This document shows positions 25,904 through 35,893 of a stretch of 64,000 nt of DNA, piece after piece (position 1 is the stretch's first letter; each line of letters begins with the position of its first letter). Origin of the DNA: Thermobacillus sp. ZCTH02-B1 (lineage in GTDB: Bacteria; Bacillota; Bacilli; Paenibacillales; Paenibacillaceae). Position numbers and translations under genes: made by a program. Under the pieces are notes generated by a model. That model was given only the letters and a program-made list of their open reading frames with translations, searched no databases and was not told the DNA's origin. The DNA lies in NCBI RefSeq assembly GCF_002159085.1, contig NZ_LZRU01000030.1, positions 62,001-126,000 on the forward strand, in the 5' to 3' direction.

Positions 25904-26605
25904 CTACAGCAATTCGGCCTCTTCCGGCATCGCCATCTTCTTCGCCAGCATCTCTTCGCGCAGTTGATGCCACGCTTCCCGCGACGCCTTGATCATGGCG
26001 GCGTCCATGATCCGCTTGTCGTTGACGATGCGGGAGAACCACCTGACCGCTTCATGAGGCTCGTCCAGCCGGCGGTACAGCTCGCCGATCAGATACATGA
26101 GGCGCGCGTTGTTGATGTCCTTGCCCTCCCGCTCATACACGTGGATGTATTCCTCCAGCGCGTAGCGCAGGAATCGCAGTTCCTGGTCCTTCATGTCCCG
26201 GAGCCGGTACATCCAGGCGATGTGGTGGAGCAGTCCGGCGATGACGCGTTCCGAGTCGCCGACCGTCTGCGCGCAGAGCAGCGCCCGCTTGTAGCAGTCG
26301 AGCGCCTCCTCCCACGTCCGCTTCCCGCCGTAATCGCGATGCACCCAGCTTTTGCCGATGCGCTCCATGTACATTTCCTTCTGCCTGGGCGTCAGTTCCT
26401 GCTTCATGTTCTCGGTGAAGGCGTATCCGCAGGACGGGCAGACGCGCACGACGCAGAAGTCGGGATTGACATCGTCCCTGTAATGGGCCATGAAATCCGT
26501 ATCGGTGCGAATCGCCTTCCGGAAGCTCGGACGGACGCGGGAACTCAGGAATGTCCGCTCGCAGCACGGACACTGGACTTTCGCCTGGAACAGTGGATCC
26601 ACCAT
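25904..26605 (-). CDS. DUF2225 protein with zinc-ribbon head and TPR-like helices
   Basis: A 233-residue protein. The N-terminal part has two CxxC pairs (VQCPCCERTF and RVCPSCGYAF), likely one zinc site. The rest is helical with TPR-like spacing (WEEALDCYKRALLCAQTVGDSERVIAGLLHHIAWMYRL ... LRYALEEYIHVYEREGK ... LIGELYRRLDEPHEAVRWFSRI). This is the DUF2225 family; its function is unknown. The start lies 3 bp after the globin stop, behind GAGGAGGAAGG, so the two genes form a pair. Confidence 0.88.
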   Translation of the reverse strand: MVDPLFQAKVQCPCCERTFLSSRVRPSFRKAIRTDTDFMAHYRDDVNPDFCVVRVCPSCGYAFTENMKQELTPRQKEMYMERIGKSWVHRDYGGKRTWEEALDCYKRALLCAQTVGDSERVIAGLLHHIAWMYRLRDMKDQELRFLRYALEEYIHVYEREGKDINNARLMYLIGELYRRLDEPHEAVRWFSRIVNDKRIMDAAMIKASREAWHQLREEMLAKKMAMPEEAELL

Positions 26606-26608
26606 CGC

Positions 26609-27004
26609 TCAGCCTTCCTCCTCATCGACCGTATTGACGAAATGATGGGCCGGTCCGGACAACCGATCCAGCACAAGCGCCGCAAGTTCCGGCGAAAGCC
26701 CGGCCTCATCCAGGGCGCGGCGCATGCAGTCGAGCCAGGCGTCCGCACGCTTGGGAGTGATCGGAAACTTCAGGTGCCTCGCGCGCATCATCGGATGGCC
26801 GTAAACGTCCGAATAGAGCGGGGGACCGCCGAAGAACTGGGTGAGAAACATGTACTGCTTCTCCATGACGGGCCGGATGTCTTCCGGGAACAAGGGCGCA
26901 AGCAGCGGATGCTCCTTGACCTTCGGATAGAAAGCTTCGACAATGCGTCGTATCATCGGAGCCCCGCCGATCGCCTCGTACAGGGTGCCGTAAGCCTGCT
27001 GCAC
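26609..27004 (-). CDS. Group II truncated haemoglobin
   Basis: A 131-residue 2-on-2 globin. TLYEAIGGAPMIRRIVEAFYPKVKEHPLLAPLFP and the E/F region KQYMFLTQFFGGPPLYSDVYGHPMMRARHLKFPIT match the trHbO/YjbI group; proximal His is in RARHLKF, and Trp at the G8 position is in RADAWLDCM. Such globins bind O2/NO and are linked to oxidative or nitrosative stress. Start is GTG at 27004 with TGGAGTGAG upstream; a longer in-frame ORF lacks similarity. It is followed directly by DUF2225. Confidence 0.93.
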   Translation of the reverse strand: MQQAYGTLYEAIGGAPMIRRIVEAFYPKVKEHPLLAPLFPEDIRPVMEKQYMFLTQFFGGPPLYSDVYGHPMMRARHLKFPITPKRADAWLDCMRRALDEAGLSPELAALVLDRLSGPAHHFVNTVDEEEG

Positions 27005-27188
27005 GCATCTCACTCCAGGCGCATGAATGCCGGGACTGCGATCGCAAGTTTCGACAGCATTATACCATACTTTGGGCGGGAACCGCGACAAAGACGAAAT
27101 GCCCGCCGGCCGCAGGTCCGGTGTGCTGTTTGTCCGCGGACGGGCATATGGATGGAAAAAGAATCCGCCTTTCGGGAGGGGAAGCGGC

Positions 27189-28247
27189 GTGGCGCGATTG
27201 GTTCGATCCCTCGCACGTCCGGCTCCGCTCGCCGCCGCGTGCGGCATCGTGCTCGCCGCGCTGATGGCGGCGCATCCCGCCGCTTCGCTGGAGGCGTCCC
27301 TGCGGGGCGTCGCCGTCTGGTGGGACGTGCTGTTCCCCGCACTGTTTCCGTTCTTCGTCATGGCCGAGCTGATGCTCGGATTCGGCGTTGTCCATTTCTT
27401 CGGCACGCTGCTCGACCCGCTGATGCGTCCTCTCTTCCGGCTGCCCGGCATCGCGGGCTTCGTCGTCACGATGGGATTGATCTCCGGCTACCCGGTCGGC
27501 GCCCGCCTCGCGTCCAGGCTGCGGGAGCAGGGACAGATCAGCCGGACGGAGGGCGAGCGGCTCGTCGCCTTCGTGACGACCTCCGATCCGATCTTCCTGA
27601 TCGGCGCCGTATCGGTCGGCTTCTTCCACGATCCCGCCCTGGCACCGGTGCTTGCGGCCGCGCACTATGGCGGCGCCCTCGTCATCGGGCTCGCCTTCCG
27701 CCGGTACCGCCGGCAGGATCCGCTCACGCCCGCCGAATCGCCCCGGAACGCGCGGCTTGTTCCCGCCGCGTTCGCCGCGATGCACCGCGCCCGCACGGCG
27801 GACGGGCGCACACCCGGGCGGCTGCTGGCGGATGCGGTCGGCTCCGCGCTTCGGCTCAACACCGTCGTGGGCGGCCTGGTCGTCTTTTTTTCCGTCGTGA
27901 TGGAGCTCCTGGCCAGGGCCCGCGTCCTCGATCTGTTCGTTGCGATGCTGCAGGCGCTCCTGCAGGGAGCGGGGCTGCCGGCGCAGACGGCCTCCGCGTT
28001 CGCCAGCGGCCTGTTCGAGGTGACGCTCGGCGCGAAGGCGGCCGGCGAAGCGGACGCGGCGCTTGCGCACCGGGCGGCCGCGGCGGCGTGGGTGCTCTCC
28101 TGGGCCGGTCTGTCCGTGCACGCGCAGATCGCGAGCATCATCGGCACGACGGACATCCGCTACGCGCCGTTCCTCGCGGCCCGGGCGGCGCACGGCGTCA
28201 TCGGCGCCGCGCTCGTCTATCTGCTGTGGGGCCTGCTCGGTCCGTGA
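27189..28247 (+). CDS. ylbJ: Sporulation integral membrane protein YlbJ
   Basis: A 352-residue membrane protein with a nucleoside-recognition (Gate) domain. Hydrophobic segments alternate with conserved loops: WWDVLFPALFPFFVMAELMLGFG near the start, MGLISGYPVGARLASRLREQGQIS and ERLVAFVTTSDPIFLIGAVSVGFF in the middle, and LFEVTLGAKAAG later. YlbJ is a sigma-E-dependent protein needed for spore formation in Bacilli. The GTG at 27189 is preceded by GGGAGGGGAAGC; upstream in-frame codons have no such site. It is divergent from the globin gene and 83 bp before nadK. Confidence 0.92.
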   Translation: MARLVRSLARPAPLAAACGIVLAALMAAHPAASLEASLRGVAVWWDVLFPALFPFFVMAELMLGFGVVHFFGTLLDPLMRPLFRLPGIAGFVVTMGLISGYPVGARLASRLREQGQISRTEGERLVAFVTTSDPIFLIGAVSVGFFHDPALAPVLAAAHYGGALVIGLAFRRYRRQDPLTPAESPRNARLVPAAFAAMHRARTADGRTPGRLLADAVGSALRLNTVVGGLVVFFSVVMELLARARVLDLFVAMLQALLQGAGLPAQTASAFASGLFEVTLGAKAAGEADAALAHRAAAAAWVLSWAGLSVHAQIASIIGTTDIRYAPFLAARAAHGVIGAALVYLLWGLLGP

Positions 28248-28330
28248 CGCGCGAAGAAACGAAAGGGATTTGTCTGCGGCGCCGTTTTTCGCTATGATCG
28301 AGGGAGAACGATGCGGAGGGAGTCATTCTG

Positions 28331-29125
28331 TTGAAATATGTCGTCATTGACCGGGGCGACGATCTGTCCCGGCGGCTGACCGGGCGGTTCCACACGCTGG
28401 CTTCGGCGCACGGGTTTGCGCCGGACGCGGAATCGCCGGATATCGTCATTTCGATCGGCGGCGACGGCACGCTGCTGCAGGCGTTCCACCGGTACAACCA
28501 TCTGCTCGACCGCGTCAGCTTCGTCGGCGTGCATACCGGCCACCTGGGCTTTTACGCCGACTGGCAGGCCCACGAGCTCGACGATCTCGTCGCGAAGATG
28601 GCGTCGGACAAGCCGCAGTACGTCCGCTACCCGCTGGTCGAGGTCGTGGCGAACAGGCCGGACGGCAGCGAACGGTATCTGGCGCTGAACGAGTTCACGC
28701 TGAAGGGCGTCGGCAGCACGCTCGTCGCCAGCATCCACATCAACGACGAACTGTTTGAAATGTTCCGCGGCGACGGCATCGTCGTGTCGACGCCGTCCGG
28801 CAGCACGGCCTACAACAAGAGCCTCGGCGGCGCGGTCATCCATCCGTCGATCGAATCGCTGCAGATTGCCGAGATCGCGTCGATCAACAACCGGGTCTAC
28901 CGGACGCTCGGCTCGTCCGTCGTGCTGCCGAAACATCATCACTGCGACATCATTCCCGAGAAGGAATCGCAGCGGCTCGCGCTGGTCGTCGACCACATCA
29001 GCATCGAGCGCAGCGACATCCGGTCGCTCCGATGCACCGTCTCGGACAAGAAAATCTGCTTCGCCCGGTACCGGCCGTTCCCGTTCTGGCGGAGGGTGCG
29101 CGAAGCATTCCTCACCGAGTCGTAG
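28331..29125 (+). CDS. nadK: NAD kinase
   Basis: A 264-residue ATP-NAD kinase that makes NADP. The GGDGT motif (ISIGGDGTLLQAF) is near residues 37-49, the NE motif as ALNEFTLKG, and the Gly-rich TPSGSTAYNKSLGG near 156-169. Length is typical of the short Bacillus PpnK type. The start is TTG at 28331, with GGAGGGAG nine bases upstream; no ATG fits the alignment. It probably follows ylbJ in one transcript. Confidence 0.95.
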   Translation: MKYVVIDRGDDLSRRLTGRFHTLASAHGFAPDAESPDIVISIGGDGTLLQAFHRYNHLLDRVSFVGVHTGHLGFYADWQAHELDDLVAKMASDKPQYVRYPLVEVVANRPDGSERYLALNEFTLKGVGSTLVASIHINDELFEMFRGDGIVVSTPSGSTAYNKSLGGAVIHPSIESLQIAEIASINNRVYRTLGSSVVLPKHHHCDIIPEKESQRLALVVDHISIERSDIRSLRCTVSDKKICFARYRPFPFWRRVREAFLTES

Positions 29126-29222
29126 GTGCGGCGGCCCGGGCTTTCCCGATTCGGCGATTCGATTGGGCGAGTCGATTTGGCGCGCCTTTGCCGCCATGGA
29201 CGTCGCTTCAGGCAAAACCGGA

Positions 29223-29259
29223 CAAAAGACGGCAAGCCGGGAACATGCTCCCGGCTTGC
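29223..29259 (-). terminator. Terminator of mutY (also faces nadK)
   Basis: GCAAGCCGGGA and TCCCGGCTTGC are a perfect 11-bp inverted repeat with a 6-base loop; on the minus strand CGTCTTTTG follows. It lies 1 bp after the mutY stop and could also stop transcripts coming from nadK. Confidence 0.75.
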
Positions 29260-29260
29260 T

Positions 29261-30487
29261 TCATGCCCGCTTGGCGAAGTAATCGTTCAATAGCCGTAAG
29301 AATACATTCGGAAACGCGAGCGACGCCATATCCTCCGGTCCGATCCAAAGCCAGCCTTCCGGCGGTTCGTCCCCATCCGGAGCGCGGTCCGGGCCGCCGG
29401 CACAAGGGGCGCCCGCTTCGGCGGCGACGGCGGCTTCGGAACCGGCAGCTCCGGTCGACGCGGAGCCGGCGTCCAGGAAAAATCCGAATTCGGCGAGATA
29501 CACCTCCACCTGCCACCGGATATGGCTGAACACATGCTCCGCCTTCGCCCAGAGGTGCACCGGGCGCACGAGCAGGCCGGCTTCTTCCGCCAGCCCGCGG
29601 CTGAGCGCGTCGAAGGCGCCCGCCCGGGGTGATGCGGCATACCCGTCGGCCGCCGCCTCCGGCGCCAGCACATGCGGCAGCTCCCACATCCGGGCGAGCA
29701 GCCCGCTGTCCGGCCGCCGCCGAACGAGCACCTTGCCCGCGTGCCGGCCGCGGCCCTCGACGATGACCGCCATCCGTGCCTCGGGCCGGGGCGGCTTCGC
29801 CTTGGATTTCACGGGCAGCTCCCGTTCGCGTCCGGCAGCGCGGCCGGCGCAGCGCTCCAGCACCGGGCAGAGCAGGCAGCCCGGCGATTGGGGCGTGCAG
29901 ACGAGCGCGCCGAGCTCCATGACGGCCTGGTTGAATTCGCCGGCTCTCCCCTCGGGAATGATCGAAGCCGCGAGCCGCTCGATCCGGGCGCGGGCGGACG
30001 GCTTCGCCACGTCGTCCGTCAGCAGGAAATACCGCGACAGCACGCGCATCACGTTGCCGTCCACCGCCGGCTCCGGCTTGCCGAACGCGATGCTCAGGAT
30101 GGCGCCGGCCGTGTACGGGCCGATCCCCTTCAGCGCCGACAGCGCCTTCTTGTCATCCGGCACGACGCCGCCGTGCCGCTCGACCACCTGCCGCGCTCCC
30201 GCCTGCAGATTGCGCGCCCGCGAATAGTAGCCGAGGCCTTCCCACAGCTTCAGCACCTCTTCCTCCGGCGCCTCCGCCAGATGCCGGATCGTCGGGAACC
30301 GCCGCATGAACCGCTCGTAATACGGAATCACCGTGTCGACCCGCGTCTGCTGCAGCATCACTTCCGACACCCAGATCCGGTACGGATCGCGATCCCGCCG
30401 CCAGGGAAGGTCGCGCTTGTTCCGATCGTACCAGTCCAGCAGCCGCGATGCGAAATAGGCGGCCGCTTCAGTCCGGTCTGAATCCAT
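29261..30487 (-). CDS. mutY: Adenine DNA glycosylase MutY
   Basis: A 408-residue A/G-mismatch glycosylase for oxidative DNA damage repair. The N-terminal part has LPWRRDRDPYRIWVSEVMLQQTRVDTV; the helix-hairpin-helix GIGPYTAGAILSIAF carries the catalytic Asp just after (EPAVDGNVMRVLSR). The 4Fe-4S cluster cysteines follow C-X6-C-X2-C-X5-C (CTPQSPGCLLCPVLERC). The C-terminal NUDIX-like 8-oxoG domain holds an extra Ala/Gly-rich insertion of ~35 residues before EGWLWI. Start at ATG 30487 with GGAGCGGG upstream, overlapping the AraC stop by 20 bp. Confidence 0.95.
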   Translation of the reverse strand: MDSDRTEAAAYFASRLLDWYDRNKRDLPWRRDRDPYRIWVSEVMLQQTRVDTVIPYYERFMRRFPTIRHLAEAPEEEVLKLWEGLGYYSRARNLQAGARQVVERHGGVVPDDKKALSALKGIGPYTAGAILSIAFGKPEPAVDGNVMRVLSRYFLLTDDVAKPSARARIERLAASIIPEGRAGEFNQAVMELGALVCTPQSPGCLLCPVLERCAGRAAGRERELPVKSKAKPPRPEARMAVIVEGRGRHAGKVLVRRRPDSGLLARMWELPHVLAPEAAADGYAASPRAGAFDALSRGLAEEAGLLVRPVHLWAKAEHVFSHIRWQVEVYLAEFGFFLDAGSASTGAAGSEAAVAAEAGAPCAGGPDRAPDGDEPPEGWLWIGPEDMASLAFPNVFLRLLNDYFAKRA

Positions 30488-31622
30488 ATCCCGCTCCTCC
30501 CGTGCCTGTTGCCGCCGGAACCGGGCTCCGTTCCGGAAAATCGGAATCCGCCGCGGCATCCGCAAGGCCGGCCTTCCCCGCCGTCGCATCCTTCGGCAAG
30601 ACACGTTCCGGCACAGCCGGACCCTGCCCCGGCACGAACGGACCTTCTCCCGGCACGGCCGAACCATTGCACGGCACGACCGGCCGTTGGCCCGGCACAT
30701 CCGCTTCCGAAGCCGTTCCCCCCGGCAAGACCGGGTTCGCAGCCGAAACATGCGGCCCGCCCGCCGGCCGGGTCGCGTCGGCCGTCAGGGCCTTCCGCCC
30801 GCCGTACAGCTTGCGGTAGCGCGTCGGCGAGAGGCCCGTATGCTGCTTGAACAGACGGGACAGATAGTGGTTTTGCATGCCGACGGCGGCCGCGATCTCG
30901 GAGACGTGGATGTCGGTTTCCTCCAGCAGCTTCCTGGCCTTCTCGAGCCGCCGCATGTTGACGTAGTGGATGGGCGGCAGGCCGATCAGATTTTTGAACA
31001 GGCTGACAAAATAATTCGGATGCAGGTACGCCATCTTCGCCAGCTCTTCAAGCGTCAGGTTGTCCGCCAGATGACGGTCGATGTAATCGAGCACGTTTCC
31101 CAGCCTGACGAAAAGGTCCATGTTGGCGATCGCTTTCTCGTCCACCCGGCATTTCTCGAGAAAGCGGGCCAGCACCTCGTACAGCGCGGCCTTCGACCGC
31201 AGCACGCTCGTGATGGCCGAATCGTTAAACGATTCAATCATCGCCTCAAATAATCGGACGATGTCCGGATCCCCGCCCACGTCGACGCACACGGGAAGCT
31301 TCAGCATGCCGATCAGCTCGGTGTCGCCGAGATTCGCGTCGAACTGGGCCCAGTACGCCTCGACCGGCTCCGTCCCCGACACGCCGCACGACTGTTCCGT
31401 TCCGGCGGGCAGCATGGACAGGGTTCCGGGTTTGAATAGGGCCCGTTTCCCGTCTACTTCAAACCAGCACGTCCCCTTCGTCACGTAGACGAGCTTGTAG
31501 CCGTGAGGCCGCGAACACCCCAGGCTGGACCCGGGAGCGAAGGAACTCCATGCGGCCAGTGTCACTTCAGCGTTGAGTCGTCTCAGATGTTGTTCCAGGA
31601 TGATCCGGTAAATGCGTTCCAT
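30468..31622 (-). CDS. AraC-family regulator with ~100-residue low-complexity tail
   Basis: A 384-residue regulator. The N-terminal cupin-like sensor domain is seen in GYKLVYVTKGTCWFEVDGKRALFKPGTLSMLPAGTEQ. The two AraC helix-turn-helix units are at about residues 190-285 (LTLEELAKMAYLHPNYFVSLFKNLIGLPPIHYVNMRRLEKA and VSEIAAAVGMQNHYLSRLFKQHTGLSPTRYRKL). After the usual end at YGGRK comes ~100 residues of Pro/Gly/Ala/Val-rich sequence with repeated VPG-type units. Ligand and targets are unknown; it lies 45 bp after acpS and overlaps mutY. Confidence 0.9.
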   Translation of the reverse strand: MERIYRIILEQHLRRLNAEVTLAAWSSFAPGSSLGCSRPHGYKLVYVTKGTCWFEVDGKRALFKPGTLSMLPAGTEQSCGVSGTEPVEAYWAQFDANLGDTELIGMLKLPVCVDVGGDPDIVRLFEAMIESFNDSAITSVLRSKAALYEVLARFLEKCRVDEKAIANMDLFVRLGNVLDYIDRHLADNLTLEELAKMAYLHPNYFVSLFKNLIGLPPIHYVNMRRLEKARKLLEETDIHVSEIAAAVGMQNHYLSRLFKQHTGLSPTRYRKLYGGRKALTADATRPAGGPHVSAANPVLPGGTASEADVPGQRPVVPCNGSAVPGEGPFVPGQGPAVPERVLPKDATAGKAGLADAAADSDFPERSPVPAATGTGGAGYGFRPD

Positions 31623-31667
31623 AATCGCTCCCAGCAGTACGGTACGATTGCCGAAGCGCCAGGCGCC

Positions 31668-32057
31668 TCAGCGCCGTTCGGCCACGGCGAGGGCCGACGC
31701 ATAACCGCGATCGTGGGTGATCGCCACGTGGATCACGGTCTCCGACGGATCGAACCCGAGACGCTCCCAAGCGCGGTCGGACAGGGTACAGACCGGTTTC
31801 CCCAGGCGGTCGGGCAGCACGATGATATCGATAAACCGAACCGCCGCCCCGATGCCGCATCCGAACGCTTTCGCCACCGCTTCCTTCACCGCGAAACGTC
31901 CGGCCGCGTATTCCGCCAGCCGCCTGCCTCCCTCCGGCGCCCGGGCGATCTCCCCTTCCGTCAGAATGCGCCGAAGGAACGCGTCCTTCCGGTTTCCCTC
32001 CAGGATGCGTTCGATCCGCGCGATCTCCACCAGATCGTGTCCGATGCCGATGATCAC
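31668..32057 (-). CDS. acpS: Holo-[acyl-carrier-protein] synthase
   Basis: A 129-residue phosphopantetheinyl transferase that activates ACP for fatty acid synthesis. GIGHDLVEIARIERIL carries the Mg-binding Asp, and AGRFAVKEAVAKAFGCGIG the Glu/Lys of the second motif; VIHVAITHDRGYASALAV ends the domain. Length is typical. The start is GTG at 32057 with GGAGGCGG nine bases upstream. A TATAAT box lies 40 bp upstream. Confidence 0.95.
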   Translation of the reverse strand: MIIGIGHDLVEIARIERILEGNRKDAFLRRILTEGEIARAPEGGRRLAEYAAGRFAVKEAVAKAFGCGIGAAVRFIDIIVLPDRLGKPVCTLSDRAWERLGFDPSETVIHVAITHDRGYASALAVAERR

Positions 32058-32096
32058 GTGCAGCCGCCTCCGTTACCTGGCCTTGGCGCCCGATCA

Positions 32097-32102
32097 ATTA
32101 TA
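32097..32102 (-). promoter_or_regulatory. -10 box upstream of acpS
   Basis: TATAAT on the minus strand, in an AT-rich patch of about 25 bp between the groEL terminator and acpS. A clear -35 box is not seen at the right distance. Confidence 0.4.
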
Positions 32103-32131
32103 CTTCATTTTAGTATAACAGTTCCACGGCC

Positions 32132-32166
32132 CAAAAAAGCGAAGGCCTCTCGCGGGGAGAGGCCTT
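32132..32166 (-). terminator. Terminator of groESL
   Basis: AAGGCCTCTC and GAGAGGCCTT form a perfect 10-bp stem with a short loop, followed on the minus strand by CGCTTTTTT. It lies 24 bp after the groEL stop. Confidence 0.9.
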
Positions 32167-32189
32167 GATGACGTTCGGACGTCGCGGGA

Positions 32190-33815
<1,626 letters not shown>

Positions 33816-33917
33816 TTACCTCCTTGAACCGTTCGGATTCGTCTTGCGCGTGTGCGATGCCTGGTGCATCTGACCTGCGACCGCAGGTTCCGTCGGCACG
33901 AAGCCAAGGGGCCGGAA

Positions 33918-34199
33918 TTACTCCAGAATCGCGTGGATGTCGCTTTCCCTCATGATGAGGTATTCCTTGCCTTCATATTTGATTTCCGTACCCGCGTATT
34001 TCGAGAACAGCACGCGGTCCCCGACCTTCACTTCCGGAGCGACAAGCACGCCGTCCTTGTAGGCGCCCTTGCCGACGGCGATCACTTTGCCTTCCTGCGG
34101 CTTTTCCTTCGCCGTGTCGGGCAGCACGATGCCGCTGGCAGTCGTTTCTTCCCTTGCGATCGGTTCGACCAGTACGCGGTCAGCCAAAGGTTTGATCAT
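33918..34199 (-). CDS. groES: Co-chaperonin GroES (Hsp10)
   Basis: A 93-residue cap protein of the GroEL cage. It starts [28 protein letters not shown], has the mobile loop near 17-30 and ends [20 protein letters not shown] lies upstream of the ATG. It is the first gene of the groESL operon, under a SigA promoter and a CIRCE operator, so HrcA should control it. Confidence 0.98.
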   Translation of the reverse strand: MIKPLADRVLVEPIAREETTASGIVLPDTAKEKPQEGKVIAVGKGAYKDGVLVAPEVKVGDRVLFSKYAGTEIKYEGKEYLIMRESDIHAILE

Positions 34200-34247
34200 G
34201 CGGAATGTGCCTCCTTCGCATCGTTAGATATGAAGCGACTTGCATTG

Positions 34248-34274
34248 TTAGCACTCGACCTGGGCAAGTGCTAA
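34248..34274. promoter_or_regulatory. CIRCE element (HrcA operator) of groESL
   Basis: TTAGCACTC, nine bases, AAGTGCTAA: the CIRCE inverted repeat with one mismatch to the consensus right arm (GAGTGCTAA). It lies between the promoter and groES, in the leader of the transcript. Confidence 0.95.
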
Positions 34275-34286
34275 CAGCCAACTCTT

Positions 34287-34315
34287 ATAATACTCAAGAT
34301 GAAATTTCAATGCAA
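34287..34315 (-). promoter_or_regulatory. SigA promoter of groESL
   Basis: TTGCAT (minus strand, 34315-34310), a 17-base spacer and TATTAT (34292-34287), 13 bp upstream of the CIRCE element. Confidence 0.75.
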
Positions 34316-34346
34316 GGGGAGATCATCCGTCGAATTTGCAAAAAAA

Positions 34347-35147
34347 TCAGCCCTCGTCCGGCCGCTGGATTTCCTGCCGGCGCCGCATCCTGCGGTGGAC
34401 GGCCTCCGCCATGAAGACGCTGAACTCGTACAGCAGGATGAGCGGCAGCGCGACGAGCAGGTCCGAGATGAAGTCCGGCGGCGTGACGAGGACGCCGACG
34501 AAGATGAGCCCGAACCAGGCGTACCGGCGCATCCGGCGCAGCCGCGACGGATTCAGGATGCCGATCCGCGTCAGGAACATGATGAGAATCGGCAGCTCGA
34601 AGAGCAGCGAGATCGGCACGATGATGTTGAACATGAACGAGAAATATTGCACGATCCCATACGTCTCCACGAGGCCGAGGCGGCGCGAGACCGACGTGGT
34701 GAATTCGAACGCGAGCGGGAAAATGACGAACCAGGAAAACGCAAGCCCGGCCGCCAGCATCGCGAACGCGAGCGGCACGTAGCCCAGCGCCGCTCTCCGC
34801 TCGCGGGGCCTGAGGCCGGGACTGACGAACGCCCAGATCTGATAGAACGCGAACGGGATGGTGATCAGCAGCGCGACCACGAAGGCGATTTTCATGTACA
34901 TCCCGATGCCGTCCCACAGCGAGAACGCGTGCAGGTCGGTCAGCCTGCTGGCCGGCTCGATGCTCATCAGATAGTTGAACACCGGATCGGCCGCAAACAG
35001 CCCGAGGACCAGTCCGGCAACCAGCACGGCCAGCACCCGGATCAGTCTGCTCCGAAGCTCGGCGATATGCTCGAACAGATGCATCTGTTTCTCGCCGTCC
35101 GATCCGTCGCCGGACCGGTCCGCCGGCCGGATGTCGCGATCCGACAA
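34347..35147 (-). CDS. tatC: Sec-independent protein translocase TatC
   Basis: A 266-residue membrane receptor for twin-arginine signal peptides. HLFEHIAELRSRLIRVL at the N-terminus holds the conserved Glu of the signal-binding site, and WAFVSPGLRPRERR follows the second segment; six membrane helices are predicted, and VTPPDFISDLLVALPLILLYE is the late signature. The tail is charged. tatA lies upstream on the same strand, but the two are split by 428 bp of repeats. Confidence 0.96.
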   Translation of the reverse strand: MSDRDIRPADRSGDGSDGEKQMHLFEHIAELRSRLIRVLAVLVAGLVLGLFAADPVFNYLMSIEPASRLTDLHAFSLWDGIGMYMKIAFVVALLITIPFAFYQIWAFVSPGLRPRERRAALGYVPLAFAMLAAGLAFSWFVIFPLAFEFTTSVSRRLGLVETYGIVQYFSFMFNIIVPISLLFELPILIMFLTRIGILNPSRLRRMRRYAWFGLIFVGVLVTPPDFISDLLVALPLILLYEFSVFMAEAVHRRMRRRQEIQRPDEG

Positions 35148-35184
35148 AGCACGTCCTCCTCCTTCCGCACGCGATGATGCAATC

Positions 35185-35495
35185 GGGCGGCACCGGGCCC
35201 GCTTCCAGCATGGTTAACGGTCCCGCGGACCGTTATCGCACCTTGCCGCCCCTCCCGAACGGGCGATTACGGTCCCACGGACCGTTATTTCGCCTCCCCG
35301 GGCGGCACCGGGCCCGCTTCCAGCATGGTTAACGGTCCCGCGGACCGTTATCGCACCTTGCCGCCCTTCCCGAACGGGCCATTACGGTCCCACGGACCGT
35401 TATTTCGCCTCCCCGGGCAGCGCCGGGCCCGCTTCATGCGCGCTTTACGGTCCCGCGGACCGTTATCGCGCCTTCATGCCCCTCCCGAACCGGCA
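35185..35495. repeat. 115-bp tandem repeat (about 2.7 copies) with five palindromes
   Basis: Unit starts are 35185, 35300 and 35415; the third copy is incomplete and more diverged. Each full unit holds two copies of the hairpin ACGGTCC-NNN-GGACCGT (centres near 35225, 35277, 35340, 35392 and 35455), always followed by TAT. It fills the gap between tatA and tatC. No ORF is supported inside. Confidence 0.92.
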
Positions 35496-35557
35496 ACGGT
35501 GGACCATGCAGGCCGTCATCGCCCGCTCCCCGAACGCCGATACCGTCCCTTCCGCCA

Positions 35558-35593
35558 CAAAAAAAGCGATTCCGGTCATTCCGGAAGCCGCTT
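35558..35593 (-). terminator. Terminator overlapping the end of tatA
   Basis: On the minus strand AAGCGGCTTCCGG pairs with CCGGAATCGCTT (one bulge), followed by TTTTT. The left arm is inside the last codons of tatA, so tatA is probably transcribed apart from tatC. Confidence 0.8.
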
Positions 35594-35803
35594 CTTGTCC
35601 GCATCCTGATTGTCCGGAGGGCGGTTCTTCCCTTCGTCACGGTCGATATCCTCCACGATCTCCCGCGCGCCCATCCTGAACTCGCGCAGCGTCCGGCCGA
35701 ACGCCCTGCCGAGCTCCGGCAGCTTGCTCGGACCGAACAGCAGCAGCGCGATGATGACGAGCAGGATGAGCCCCGGCACACCGATACTGCTCATAGGTTT
35801 CAC
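35576..35803 (-). CDS. tatA: Twin-arginine translocase TatA/TatB-type subunit
   Basis: A 75-residue pore-forming Tat subunit. One short N-terminal helix (VPGLILLVIIALLLFGPSKLPELGRAFGRTLREF) holds the FGPSKLPELGR hinge typical of TatA, followed by an amphipathic helix and a charged Asp/Lys tail. Start is GTG at 35803 with AAGGAGG four bases upstream; an ATG three codons later is also possible. It is probably the partner of the TatC encoded downstream; which proteins they export cannot be told from the window. Confidence 0.92.
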   Translation of the reverse strand: MKPMSSIGVPGLILLVIIALLLFGPSKLPELGRAFGRTLREFRMGAREIVEDIDRDEGKNRPPDNQDADKKRLPE

Positions 35804-35893
35804 GTTCCCTCCTTACGAGCCGCGCCCATCCGCTTCCCGCGGGATCGGGCTCGATGTTCGTCTCCGTTCCGGCGCCATCGCCCGGCGGCCGTT

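Noticed and set aside
22876..25992. 1038-residue plus-strand ORF
   Set aside because: Lies antisense to ccpN and pepF, with Arg/Pro-rich composition and no motifs; a GC-driven shadow frame.
35185..35495. CRISPR array or attenuator series
   Set aside because: Whole 115-bp units are repeated, with no unique spacers; the hairpins lack T-runs, so they are not simple terminators.
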